NCBI GenBank assembly: GCA_021636625.1
Contig: JAJWLX010000018.1
Span: 1 to 54,904 of the forward strand
Source of the DNA: Prevotella sp.
Lineage (GTDB): Bacteria; Bacteroidota; Bacteroidia; Bacteroidales; Bacteroidaceae
Reading direction: 5' to 3'
Length of the DNA: 54,904 bases
The translations under genes were made by a program, and so were the position numbers. Of the stretch, positions 1-8,187 are shown piece after piece. The notes beneath the pieces were generated by a model. It was not told where the DNA came from and searched no databases. It saw only the letters and a program-made list of their open reading frames with translations. Within the stretch, counting starts at the first letter, position 1; each line of letters begins with the position of its first letter.

Positions 1-2
1 TT

Positions 3-125
3 CTTGCTGAACCGCCTGTCAATAAGCCAAAGGCATGGACATTAGGCGGAAGAATCAAAAATGGGCTGAAGAAAATAGCAGAAGATCTGGACATCATCAC
101 TTACGATGATGAAAACTACAAGTAG
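3..125 (+). CDS. C-terminal 40 residues of an unidentified protein (5' end outside window)
   Basis: An open frame enters from the left edge and stops at TAG 123-125. The visible tail is basic in the middle and ends in an acidic DDENYK. It is too short to place in a family. A strong hairpin at 172-214 lies downstream and would end its transcript. The frame is open from the first base and ends just before a terminator, which supports a real gene end, but no domain can be named. Confidence 0.5.
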   Translation, partial: LAEPPVNKPKAWTLGGRIKNGLKKIAEDLDIITYDDENYK

Positions 126-171
126 TTGATGATGACCCATGACACATAGGTAAAAATCACAATACATTTAT

Positions 172-214
172 AAGGGAGGATTCCATAGCTTTTTGGGGTA
201 TGGAATCCTCCCTT
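172..214. terminator. Bidirectional hairpin terminator between convergent genes
   Basis: AAGGGAGGATTCCATA (172-187) pairs with TATGGAATCCTCCCTT (about 199-214). It sits between the rightward partial gene ending at 125 and the leftward ald remnant ending at 222, so it can serve both. Confidence 0.75.
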
Positions 215-221
215 ACCCTAC

Positions 222-512
222 TTAGATTTTCATTTCTTCATAGTCGAGTCCGAAGACATCCGCTACGGCCTTGAATACCACCTTTCCATTTACGATGTTC
301 AAACCTCTATACAGGGCTTTATCCTCCTTGCATGCCTTTCGCCACCCCTTATCAGCAAGCGCCAGTGCATATTTCTGCGTAGCATTGGTCAAGGCTGTAG
401 TAGAGGTATTTGGCACAGCACCTGGAATATTGGCTACTGCATAATGCACGATTCCATCAACCATATATATCGGATTGGAATGTGTGGTTGGATGCGATGT
501 GAAGGTAATGAA
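222..512 (-). pseudogene. ald: 3' remnant of alanine dehydrogenase
   Basis: The last ~95 codons of an alanine dehydrogenase (NAD-dependent L-alanine/pyruvate interconversion) are present. The recognisable run includes HPTTHSNP, MVDGIVHYAVANIPGAVP and TSTTALTNATQKYAL, which match the conserved C-terminal third of Ald. An intact enzyme has about 370 residues. Upstream of about 512 the reading frame reaches a stop (543-545) and similarity ends, so the NAD-binding domain and the whole N-terminus are missing. An internal ATG at 462-464 gives an 80-codon frame, but it would not encode an active enzyme. The break is followed by an IS200/IS605 end relic, so this is probably a host gene cut at the edge of inserted DNA. 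Confidence 0.85.
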
Positions 513-560
513 CCCATTTGAAAGTGAGTTTATGCAAACTCCTCATAAAAAAATTAAGGG

Positions 561-595
561 AAAGAGTGGAGAACTTTTTTAGTTCCCCACTCTTT
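561..595. terminator. Hairpin AAAGAGTGGAGAACT / AGTTCCCCACTCTTT
   Basis: A 14-15 bp inverted repeat encloses a five-T loop and is followed by T residues. It lies between the ald remnant and the transposon-end relic and probably insulates the two. Confidence 0.6.
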
Positions 596-641
596 TGTAA
601 CTTAGCCACATTACAGCAGTGGGCAAAACTTGAAGACTAAG

Positions 642-716
642 AGGTCGTAAGTCTTGCTCGCAAGCTTTCCATGACGAAGTGGGATACCACAAGTCTTTAG
701 CTTGTGAGTAGTTCAG
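642..716 (+). mobile_element. Decayed IS200/IS605 right end with tnpB 3' tail
   Basis: This stretch matches, at about 85% by eye, the reverse complement of 22409-22480, the 3' end of the intact tnpB in this window. Shared blocks are CGTAAG.CTTGCT.GCAAGC, CCACAAGTCTTTAGCTTGTG and GTAGTTC. Read rightward it gives a degenerate TnpB C-terminus (..SLARKLS..KW.TTSL*). The hairpin CCACAAG-tctttag-CTTGTG of the right end survives. No left end or coding body remains, so it is a scar. Confidence 0.7.
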
Positions 717-717
717 A

Positions 718-951
718 TCAACCCATCTTCTCACAATCGAAATATGAGCGGCTCATGCAGTAAGGAGCTATTTCAATGCCATATTTGCTCAGGAATAATT
801 GAGCCAGCATGGGTTGTTCACGAGTTACACCGATAGGCGGTGTAGTTGATGCAGTGCTCGTCTCCACAAACATGCCTTTTTCAAGGCGTTGTCTCTTGTC
901 CTTACAAGCGGCATTGCCGCTTCTCTTAACTGAAATTTTCCAAAGTGCCAT
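718..951 (-). CDS. Small conserved-looking protein of unknown function (77 aa)
   Basis: The product begins MALWKISVKRSG, a basic start seen in small Bacteroidota proteins of mobile or phage-like regions. It continues through a predicted strand-rich core (KGMFVETSTAS) and ends with KYGIEIAPYCMSRSYFDCEKMG. There is no signal peptide or membrane segment. I recognise the general shape (a short N-terminal strand, then a C-terminal xKYGI...L..SYxDxEK motif) but cannot name a family with certainty. It stands alone, facing left. The overlapping frame at 825-1043 is less protein-like and was rejected. Confidence 0.55.
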   Translation of the reverse strand: MALWKISVKRSGNAACKDKRQRLEKGMFVETSTASTTPPIGVTREQPMLAQLFLSKYGIEIAPYCMSRSYFDCEKMG

Positions 952-1152
952 AATCTATGAATTTTATGTATTATTTTTAATGCCACTGATGAGTGACTTC
1001 TTCCAGGCTCCCTCTTAGAGGATGTAGCGCTTGAATCCGTCATTCGCCATCTGTACCATTATGATTATATTTCAATGTTGTTATAAAACGATGGTGCAAA
1101 GGTCGGCATAAGGTATGCTAAATAAGGGCACTACCTTCAAGAAAATGAGAGA

Positions 1153-2172
1153 TTAGACTTCAAGACTATTATTCCGATACAGAAATATCATAGCAACTAC
1201 CGTAATTTGTATCTGTTGACCTAACGCCGGATTGTAATCAAGAATAAGATTCACAGTTCCATTATTATCCTTAGTGGTCATAACAGAGTCAGCAATAGTC
1301 CTTAAAAGTTCATTCTCTTCAGGATTGAGCATAGAGGAATTTGTCCAGCTATGTCCTATTACTAAGTGGACAATAGCATTTCTCCCATGAGGCAACATAT
1401 CATACTTGCAAACAAGATCTGCCATATAGCTGGCTGCATTAGTCGTTCCATCAGCGTATGATTGAATGGTGACGGTGGCAAATCTGCCGGAAAAGAACAG
1501 TTTGCAGAGTTGACCAAGTGCAAGACTGTTAGCTTCGACCGATAATGCCGGTAAGACTTGCACGATGAAACTGCCAATGGCTTCCATTCTTTCATAATAA
1601 GTCTCCATGAATGCCTGTCGAAAAAGACGTTTGCGCTTTGTTTTGTTAACATTTTTATCGCCATACCAGACATTTTTCTTGGTATCCTCTATCATTTCTT
1701 GTTTCTTAAAAGGAAGAAGTTCTCTTTTTGATGGAACATACCCACCATTATTAAGTATGATCGTCTTTAATTCCTTAACTTTCGACTTGAAATCAATGTT
1801 GGCAAACTCTTTCTTTTGTCCTTTGGTAAAGCCATAGAAGGACGTATGCCACAAACAACAAGCGACGATTTCTGCATCAGTGACATGTACGTCAGCATCA
1901 AGGACAATCTCTTTAGTGAGAGAATGCTCCCACAAATCTCCTTCCATAGGAAAAGCATCAAGATGGGGACCTGTGCCATCGTCCCAGTCTTTCATTGTAA
2001 TATGGCACACATCACCATTGGAATCATCATGACGTTTAGGAGTCATCTGTTTGAGCATATCATAATGTAGCTTAAACCATCCTAGGCTGTCTTTTGCTTC
2101 GGGATACATGTTTACTATATGCGGTGCCACCTCTTCAAAGGTAACAATGTTGAGAAATTCTTTATACGTCAT
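1153..2172 (-). CDS. Bacteroidota protein of unknown function (339 aa), last gene of the WYL cluster
   Basis: The first ~130 residues (YKEFLNIVTFEEVAPHIV, SLGWFKLHYDMLKQMTPKRH, DVCHITMKDWDDGTG, PMEGDLWEHSLTKEIV) resemble an uncharacterised Bacteroidota family that I tentatively associate with DUF6557; the number should be checked. This part is followed by a CLWHTSFYGFT segment. A second half (about 180-339), with LPALSVEANSLALGQL and MLPHGRNAIVHLVIGHSW, is not recognisable to me. No catalytic motif is evident. The gene follows the UDG-like gene by 87 bp, a gap that holds a hairpin and a palindrome, so it may have its own promoter. Its position beside a WYL regulator and a UDG-fold protein suggests a defence or stress role, which is inference only. 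Confidence 0.75.
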   Translation of the reverse strand: MTYKEFLNIVTFEEVAPHIVNMYPEAKDSLGWFKLHYDMLKQMTPKRHDDSNGDVCHITMKDWDDGTGPHLDAFPMEGDLWEHSLTKEIVLDADVHVTDAEIVACCLWHTSFYGFTKGQKKEFANIDFKSKVKELKTIILNNGGYVPSKRELLPFKKQEMIEDTKKNVWYGDKNVNKTKRKRLFRQAFMETYYERMEAIGSFIVQVLPALSVEANSLALGQLCKLFFSGRFATVTIQSYADGTTNAASYMADLVCKYDMLPHGRNAIVHLVIGHSWTNSSMLNPEENELLRTIADSVMTTKDNNGTVNLILDYNPALGQQIQITVVAMIFLYRNNSLEV

Positions 2173-2183
2173 TGAGAATAGAT

Positions 2184-2209
2184 TTTAAATTTGATACCAA
2201 AATTTAAAT
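2184..2209. promoter_or_regulatory. AT-rich palindrome, possible operator
   Basis: TTTAAATTTgataccaAAATTTAAA is a near-perfect palindrome 12 bases upstream of the start of the 339-residue gene. A dimeric regulator such as the nearby WYL protein could bind it. No direct evidence. Confidence 0.4.
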
Positions 2210-2237
2210 GGGGCTATGCGAATATGTCCATAGCCCC
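2210..2237 (-). terminator. Intercistronic hairpin GGGGCTATG / CATAGCCCC
   Basis: A perfect 9-bp stem with a 10-base loop lies 22 bp after the UDG-like stop. On the minus strand it is followed by ATTTAAATTTT, so it can act as a terminator or attenuator between the two genes. Confidence 0.6.
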
Positions 2238-2259
2238 AGAAAGATTGGCGAGAACTTCT

Positions 2260-3444
2260 CTAAATAATATTTTGTAGCTCTTCAACAACCTTCCAAATCA
2301 GTTCTTTTGTCTCTCTGATGAAAGCATCGGTATCCTTCAAGCGATTGGTAAGGCCAAGCTTGCCTATCCAGATTACGTTGCCATTAGTATTTAACATAGG
2401 CGTGAATGACTTGTCAATTTCTGTCAGCTTTTTGGAAGCAGCATCAAATATTTTATCTTTCACATGGTTCTTTATGGAATACCTTACTCCAACAGATTTA
2501 TCTCCCTTTTGATTCACAAGCGAGATGATAATATCGGATTTACCTTCTTCGTCTGGAATATAGAAACTAGTACTATCTTTAGACTCTTCAAAGACTTCCA
2601 ATCCCAAGTTATATTTGCAGTAATTGGAAAGACTGGCATAAATATCCTCCCAACGAAGGGCGGTTTCATGCTCAATCTCATCACGGTCATTTCTTTTCTT
2701 TATAAATGATTCAATGATGTCTTTTGATTGATTATAGAATTCTCCGTAATCAATAGGTACATGATCCTGCTCAAAAGCTCTCTCCAAAGCTTTACCGACC
2801 AATTCCATTTGCTCTCTCGCCCAAAATGAAGAAGTATGTTCAATACCATAAACAGGGATACCGTTTATTACCCCGTAATCAAGTTTGACAACATCACCAA
2901 GTAAACGGGTGGTACTATCCAATAACAGATTCATACAATTCTTTCCACCCAAGCAAATAATGTGCTTAGGGCGAATAATATCTATCAACTTTTTTGTATA
3001 TTCAATTGATACCTTCTGTGCCTCTTTGACTTTTAAGTCATCAAGACCTGTTTCCTTAGGTGTTGAAAAGAAGGTGGCATTAGTGAGTACAAAACGACTT
3101 TCATCGTTCAGTAAATCACCTATCTTACCATAACCAAGGATGGAATGCAGTCGTCTTACGATATGCCATTCAAAGATATTGAGATGAGGGTTACCCTCTT
3201 TCGTGAAATCACAATTTCCACGCAGTAAATCTTCGGGTTTGGCAAAACGCTTTTTCTGATAGTTCCCTCCATGCCCAGGGGTTATACCAATGACCATTAG
3301 CTCAACAGGCTTGTCGTCTGTGAGTAAGGTAAGGTCTGACTGAGTGTAAAAATCCAAATCAAGCGTATACGCCTCTTTTGAATAGAAATCATAGGCCACG
3401 TCAGCCCATGCTCTTAGTTTTTCTTGAATATTCATATTCTCCAT
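2260..3444 (-). CDS. Uracil-DNA-glycosylase-fold protein with C-terminal extension (394 aa)
   Basis: Residues ~45-215 have the layout of the UDG superfamily: a hydrophobic strand ending in GITPGHGG (position of motif A), FVLTNATFFSTP (middle motif), IIRPKHIICLGG (the strand before motif C) and YGIEHTSSF (position of the HPS motif). The catalytic Asp/Asn of classical UDGs is not obvious, so the substrate is unknown. Residues ~255-394 form an additional domain with DIIISLVN and VGVRYSIKN strands and may be a recognition or nuclease-like module. The start ATG at 3442-3444 follows the broken small gene at 3460-3627 and the WYL regulator gene, all leftward, which suggests one operon. By analogy with other UDG-fold proteins in accessory DNA, removal of modified bases from foreign DNA is plausible but unproven. 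Confidence 0.75.
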   Translation of the reverse strand: MENMNIQEKLRAWADVAYDFYSKEAYTLDLDFYTQSDLTLLTDDKPVELMVIGITPGHGGNYQKKRFAKPEDLLRGNCDFTKEGNPHLNIFEWHIVRRLHSILGYGKIGDLLNDESRFVLTNATFFSTPKETGLDDLKVKEAQKVSIEYTKKLIDIIRPKHIICLGGKNCMNLLLDSTTRLLGDVVKLDYGVINGIPVYGIEHTSSFWAREQMELVGKALERAFEQDHVPIDYGEFYNQSKDIIESFIKKRNDRDEIEHETALRWEDIYASLSNYCKYNLGLEVFEESKDSTSFYIPDEEGKSDIIISLVNQKGDKSVGVRYSIKNHVKDKIFDAASKKLTEIDKSFTPMLNTNGNVIWIGKLGLTNRLKDTDAFIRETKELIWKVVEELQNII

Positions 3445-3459
3445 TGATTATAGTTAAAT

Positions 3460-3627
3460 TTAGTGATTATTCTTATTAATTAGATTGACCACCACTTTCA
3501 CCATCACATCCTTCTCTTCTGTGCGGCTCTCGGCAATCATCAGTGTGAGAGCGACGAGGGTGTTTCAGCAATGCGCTTGAGTCCGTCCTGGCCATAGAGT
3601 TACTTCAATAATCTTATTCTCTGTCAT
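3460..3627 (-). pseudogene. Frameshifted small gene coupled to the WYL regulator
   Basis: The ATG at 3627-3625 overlaps the TGA of the WYL gene (ATGA), a classic translational-coupling arrangement. Three successive frames read as one sensible protein: MTENKIIEVTL, then YGQDGLKRIAETPS, then TLVALTLMIAESRTEE through to TAA at 3460. Two small indels therefore split a gene of about 55 codons. The composite resembles short Bacteroidota proteins with an (E)VTLY-GxxGLKRIAE pattern whose function I do not know. It could be sequencing error, but two shifts in 170 bp favour real decay. Confidence 0.55.
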
Positions 3628-4544
3628 ATCTCTTTGTCCTCCTTATACTTGTTCCACATGCTCTTTACCTTTCCGGCTATCTCCTTACGGAGCCAACAAG
3701 GTTCAAGAACTTCAAGGTATTCACCATTCCAAAGCAGTTCCTGCTGGAAGTCGAATGTCGGTCTGAGATACAATTCAAAGATGCTGTATTCATCTGTCTG
3801 CTTAATCTCTTTCTGTGACTTATGCAGAGGAAGGTCACGCAGGTAGTTGGCCTGACTGGCACTGACCTTGATTTTAACTTTTTCCAAGTCGCAATCATCG
3901 CCGGGCATTACACCGATGCAACCCTCAAAGTATTCCTGCGGATCAAACTCTTCTGGATATTTAAAGGTATGGCTCGAAAGACGGAAGTCTTGAATCCGGT
4001 CGAGACAGAAGACGATGTCTTTTTCTGCCGGCCAATTACGTCCCACCATATACCAGCGCTGACGGAAAAGCTTTACGCACAATGGCATCACGTAATGATC
4101 GTGCGTGCTACCTTTCCAGTAGGTAAAATAGGTGATGTGAATGAAGCGATTCTTCTTCATTGCATCTATGATGAGCTCCAGATATTCCCTACCACTGGGC
4201 ACGTCTTCAAGGATAATCCTGTTTTTGATTGATTTGCTTTCAAGAAGAAAGCTGCTCACTGACAGTGTACTCAATAGCCAATTCCCAATGTTTCCACTCT
4301 TCATGTCATTCTCATTGGCGATGTAATACCTATAAGGTGCTGTCTTTTCGCATTCTATCGACAAGCCAAAGGTGTCGAAGATATTCCACTTCCACTTGTG
4401 AAAGGTGCGCTTCAACATCTCCTCACCTCCGCTCAAATCCACATTGTCCATCCAGCGTCGGTTCAGTTCCTCGAAGGAAATCTTATGTGCCCGATAGATG
4501 GTCTCCACAATCCACACGAGCTTGTTGGTTTGATTAAATGCCAT
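3624..4544 (-). CDS. WYL-domain transcriptional regulator (306 aa)
   Basis: An N-terminal winged-helix-like part (about 1-80; KLVWIVETIYRAHKISFEELNRRW) is followed by a WYL domain (about 120-200). The hallmark is seen as RQRWYMVGRNW, after a strand with THDHYVMPLCVKLF. A C-terminal WCX-like part has FELYLRPTFDFQQELLWNGEYLEVLEP. WYL proteins sense ligands, often nucleic acids, and commonly control phage-defence operons (BrxR/CapW type). A TATCTTTG promoter on the minus strand at 4586-4593 fits this start. The stop overlaps the ATG of the next small gene. It probably regulates this leftward cluster. Confidence 0.88.
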   Translation of the reverse strand: MAFNQTNKLVWIVETIYRAHKISFEELNRRWMDNVDLSGGEEMLKRTFHKWKWNIFDTFGLSIECEKTAPYRYYIANENDMKSGNIGNWLLSTLSVSSFLLESKSIKNRIILEDVPSGREYLELIIDAMKKNRFIHITYFTYWKGSTHDHYVMPLCVKLFRQRWYMVGRNWPAEKDIVFCLDRIQDFRLSSHTFKYPEEFDPQEYFEGCIGVMPGDDCDLEKVKIKVSASQANYLRDLPLHKSQKEIKQTDEYSIFELYLRPTFDFQQELLWNGEYLEVLEPCWLRKEIAGKVKSMWNKYKEDKEI

Positions 4545-4585
4545 ATTTGTATATTACATTAATTGTTTTGATAACGTTTCGCCTG

Positions 4586-4593
4586 CAAAGATA
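4586..4593 (-). promoter_or_regulatory. -7 element TATCTTTG for the WYL operon
   Basis: On the minus strand the sequence is TATCTTTGCAGG, matching the Bacteroidota TAnnTTTG element, 42 bp upstream of the WYL start. Confidence 0.65.
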
Positions 4594-4641
4594 TTGCTAT
4601 GGTGTGTATTTTTTGTTCACACCTGCATCTTTTTTCCAGAA

Positions 4642-4815
4642 CTAGAGATTTCTGACAGAATCAAACAGAAAATGGCATTTGTTTTCATGATCATCCAGGT
4701 GAAAGCCATTGATACCACTTCCGGAGTCACAGCAATGAGGGGGCCTTAAAAGAAACTTCTTTATAGGTATCGCGAATATAGACTCCTTACCTATTGCAAC
4801 GATGATTCTTACCAT
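4642..4815 (-). CDS. Candidate short ORF (57 codons), uncertain
   Basis: A minus-strand frame starts at ATG 4815-4813 (MVRIIVAIGKESIFAIPIKK...) and ends at TAG 4642-4644. A TAATTTTG element on the minus strand (about 4861-4868) would place a transcription start some 40 bases upstream. No family is recognised and codon quality drops in the second half. The rest of 4545-5115 shows no other plausible gene. Confidence 0.22.
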   Translation of the reverse strand: MVRIIVAIGKESIFAIPIKKFLLRPPHCCDSGSGINGFHLDDHENKCHFLFDSVRNL

Positions 4816-5115
4816 CTCCTTATCGCCCCATGTCCAATATCAAGGAGCCAGGTTTTTACTTTGCAAAATTACGACAAACGTAAACCTGCAAGTACCGCCT
4901 AAAGGCTATTTCTGATTTTTTGTCTAAGCAGCCGGTAGCTACCGAAAAAAATACAGAAATTCCTTGCATCATGTTTACCCGTATTTATCGTATTTGCTTG
5001 CACGTAAAAAGCCTATCACCTTTTAATCTTCGGGATTTGGGGAGAGGGAATAATATTTTTAAATTACTAGTTGCAGCAGGTCTGTCGTGGGTTCACACGG
5101 AAAACGAGTATTCAT

Positions 5116-5214
5116 ATGATGTTACTTTTTGTTCTTGGCGTTTCAGTTCTTGCAGTTGTTACAGCTTACTCTCCTGAGAAATGGAAAGACATAATAGATA
5201 AAGTTAATGAATGA
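5116..5214 (+). CDS. Candidate 32-residue single-pass membrane peptide
   Basis: The frame MMLLFVLGVSVLAVVTAY followed by SPEKWKDIIDKVNE* has a clean hydrophobic segment of 16-17 residues and an amphipathic charged tail, as in small membrane peptides or toxins. No ribosome-binding site is needed in this phylum. It is isolated and could be chance. If it is a type I toxin, an antisense RNA should overlap it; I could not establish one. Confidence 0.3.
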   Translation: MMLLFVLGVSVLAVVTAYSPEKWKDIIDKVNE

Positions 5215-5653
5215 TTTTTTCACAGTTCATAACAGGCTGCATGAAGAAATCGTCCCACAAAATACAGAGAACTAGTTTTTTGCCTTACTATTTCTAGCCT
5301 AGAATCGGAAACGTAGAAGAGTCCTTTGTTGCTGGAAGGTCTCAAGAAAGAAGAGAAGTGCTACACCATAATATTTTGGGTAATACTTCTCTTTTTCCAT
5401 CTATCACATAATAGCAAAGACAACTTCTCCCCTCTCTTCATTTTCACACTACTAAAAAGGAAAAAGGGCATATTTCTGCGATTTAAGACATTGTTGCAAT
5501 TTTACCGAGGAAAGTTTCATTGCAAATCATCCAAGAGCCTGGTCTCCCATACAAATCAAGAAAAAGAAGGCTTTCTCTTGATTTGAAGCCCCCTGTACCT
5601 ATCTCTTCTCATATCACCAAACTTGTCTTAGGATTCTACAAGCATTTATTTCC
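5215..5653. other. Gene-free stretch
   Basis: Short frames here are T-rich or low-complexity and show no family resemblance. I see no clear promoter or hairpin. It forms the left border of the replication-origin array. Confidence 0.5.
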
Positions 5654-5773
5654 TTATAATTTTGTCGCAGCAAACTCAAGAATGCCTATATGGAGTACAG
5701 AGGAAAAGGTCCAGAACCAATACTACAGGAGAAGGAGAGATGAAAAATCTGTTAATTGCCGCAAATCCCATAT

Positions 5774-6113
5774 CTTTATAATTTTGTCGCACCAAATCTC
5801 CAAGAGTTTATAATTATGTCGCAGATGGGTTTATATTTTTGTCGCATCATCTTATAATTATGTCGCAGGTAGCTAAAGGGAGATATTATAAATCAGTTAG
5901 TTACAGATACTGAAAAGAATAAGCCAAAAATAGAGATTTAAAAAAGAGCAGACTGGCAAGAAGACTTATAGTGGTGTTTCTTATTCCGTTATGATGAAGA
6001 AAGGGAAAACTCCCAGCTTCATGGAGGGAAAGTTTTTGAAAGCCAAGCCGTATAAAGAAAAAACAGACTTTTTTGCGCGTTAATATATGTTTCTTTATGT
6101 TAGATGATGTTAT
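5774..6113. repeat. 340-bp origin duplication, copy A
   Basis: It matches 6445-6785 at an offset of 671 bp with about 95% identity by eye. It starts with three Rep boxes, continues through AGCTAAAGGGAGATATTATAA and ends near TTTGCGCGTTAAT and GTTAT. Neither copy has a persuasive ORF, so it is a duplicated cis-element. Confidence 0.85.
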
Positions 6114-6444
6114 CATATGGTACATATATTAATCATCCTCATTCTAATAGTGCGACATTTTTATAAAGAGCTAAATCGAAGCAATCCTGAAGAATACTAT
6201 TAATGCGAAATAATATATAGTAAGGAAAGCCATTTAAAAGACAAAAGAAGAACAGTTTGAGCCAAACAATTCAAGTTCGTTTCATTAAAATATACCTGCT
6301 AAATTCAGATTACCAGATAGATATATGAATATTTCTATTATTTAATTGGACAATGATTACTCTAATATATCACTTCTAGTAATCACATCTATCCTAACAA
6401 ACCATCTTATATGCAAAAAACGTTAATCTAGATTCATATTATAC

Positions 6445-6785
6445 CCTTATAATTTTGTCGCAGCAAAGCACCTAAGATTTATAATTATGTCGCAGATGGG
6501 TTTATATTTTTGTCGCACCATCTTATAATTATGTCGCAGGTAGCTAAAGGGAGATATTATAAATCAGTTAGTTACAGATACTGAAAAGAATAAGCCAAAA
6601 ATAGAGATTTAAAAAAGAGCAGACTGGCAAGAAGACTTATAGTGGTGTTTCTTCCTCCGTTATGATGAAGAAAGGGGAAACTCCTAGCTTCATGGAGGGA
6701 AAGTTTTTGAAAGCCAGGCCGTATAAAGAAAGAACAGACTTTTTTGCGCGTTAATAAATGTATCTTTATGTTAGGTAGTGTTATA
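6445..6785. repeat. 340-bp origin duplication, copy B
   Basis: Second copy of the 5774-6113 segment, with scattered substitutions (for example TTCTTCCTCCG against TTCTTATTCCG). Box number and spacing are kept in both copies. Confidence 0.85.
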
Positions 6786-8120
6786 TTAAGGTCTTCTTAT
6801 TCTTTCTAATATAAGTCATAATCCTCACGCATAACATGCAAATTCATGAGTTTGCTGCTATTCCGTCCTAATTCAACCAATAATTTTGTCGCGATAACAT
6901 TTCTATAAATACTTATACCATATTGAAGCAAAGGACTTTATAGTATACCTTCTATATATTTTATTTGCTCTGAACATACATCATACGACAGAATAATAAA
7001 CCAATTAAACCTATTTGCGACAAAAATTCAACGAAGTCGTAAAACGTTCTACTTTTATCTGATTTCCTTTATTTTTTTGTCGCAGATATATTAGATAGTA
7101 ATCCCCTGCCCTATTTGGTATTTCTATTTTTGTCGCAAGTTACTTTATTAAAATCATTCAATTCACTGATAAACAAACAAATACAATCATGTTGCGACAA
7201 AATTATAATTATCTTATACTTCGATTTTTGGCGTACATTACGACACAATTATAACGTTAACTTCTATCCTGGAATACTTCACCTATAGAATTAGATTTGG
7301 TTTATAATTTTGTCGCAGTAACATGGAATATTCCTTAAAGTCTTTCTTCATCCAGCTCCCTAAAATCACGCTATACAATTAATAAAGTATTCTTTTTACA
7401 GCCTTTATTTATTGAGAATACTCCATAATATGCCATATCACATGCGACACAATTATAGTTATTATGATTTTATTTGCGACATAATTATTAAATAGTCGTT
7501 TTTAAAATCATATTTTTTGGTTTTTTATAATTTTGTCGTAGCAAAGTGCCAGTTAAAAAATTGATAATCATTCCTTTCTATATATTATAATTTTGTCGCA
7601 GCAATGTTTTAACTCTCAGAGATTCAAAAGTTTATATATTATATCCAAATCCCTAAAACTCAAGCCCGGACAAAATTATAAACTTAGCGTGATTTTGCCT
7701 TTAAACTCTGGCTTTTCTTACTATAAAAACAATTATCATTTATAATATTGTCGTAATAAGATAGGTAACCTATGTTAAAGTATTACTTTAATGAAAACCA
7801 ATAAATTAATTAAATCCAATACACTGCAATATAATTATAAGTGATAATAATAAAAGATTACTCAAAAGAAGAGTTGTGAAATAACTTTGTTTACGACAAT
7901 CCATATTATATATATGTCGTAAAGTAATTCAAAATATTATTTTTACTTATAATTTTGTCTCATCTATTTTCTAATCTGTTACCATGTTTTTTACGGTCAG
8001 AACTCAAATTGCCCTATTGATTTTCAATAAGTTATAGAATGACTTCCTGCTTTTTGAACTCATTGTTTCTAGATTTTATAATTTTGTCTTGTCTTTTAGA
8101 GGTTAAAAAAATGTAATTTA

Positions 8121-8162
8121 CGACTCTTTTAAGAGTATTGTCGCAGAAATTATGTATTTTTG
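8121..8162 (+). promoter_or_regulatory. rep promoter with overlapping Rep-box palindrome
   Basis: CGAC-tcttttaagagtatt-GTCG (8121-8143) is an inverted pair of box cores around the palindrome ACTCTTTTAAGAGT. The -7 element TATTTTTG lies at 8155-8162, 25 bp before the rep ATG. A box core over the -33 region suggests autorepression by Rep, which is common for this family. Confidence 0.65.
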
Positions 8163-8187
8163 TGCCCAAAATTAAAATCATACAGCT

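Larger units (their letters stand above)
5654..8187. repeat. Replication origin region: dispersed Rep boxes (consensus TTATAATTTTGTCGCA)
   Basis: At least 25 copies of a 16-bp box occur in 2.5 kb with no gene. Exact or near-exact copies begin at 5654, 5776, 5808, 5831, 5852, 6447, 6479, 6502, 6523, 7302 and 7587. Reverse-orientation copies lie near 7192, 7240, 7443 and 7477. Degenerate copies (GTCGTA, GTCTCA, GTCTTG) lie near 7527, 7740, 7945 and 8072. The GTCGCA core is the most constant part. The tract is very AT-rich and ends at the rep promoter. Iterons beside a Rep_3 gene are the normal initiator-binding sites, but here they are irregularly spaced over an unusually long region rather than in a tight array. 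Confidence 0.85.

Noticed and set aside
825..1043. Minus-strand frame of 72 codons
   Set aside because: It overlaps the better gene at 718-951 in another frame and has a composition typical of an antisense shadow.
5654..8187. CRISPR array
   Set aside because: The repeats are only 16 bp, unevenly spaced, found in both orientations and beside a Rep_3 gene, so they are Rep boxes; no cas genes are present.
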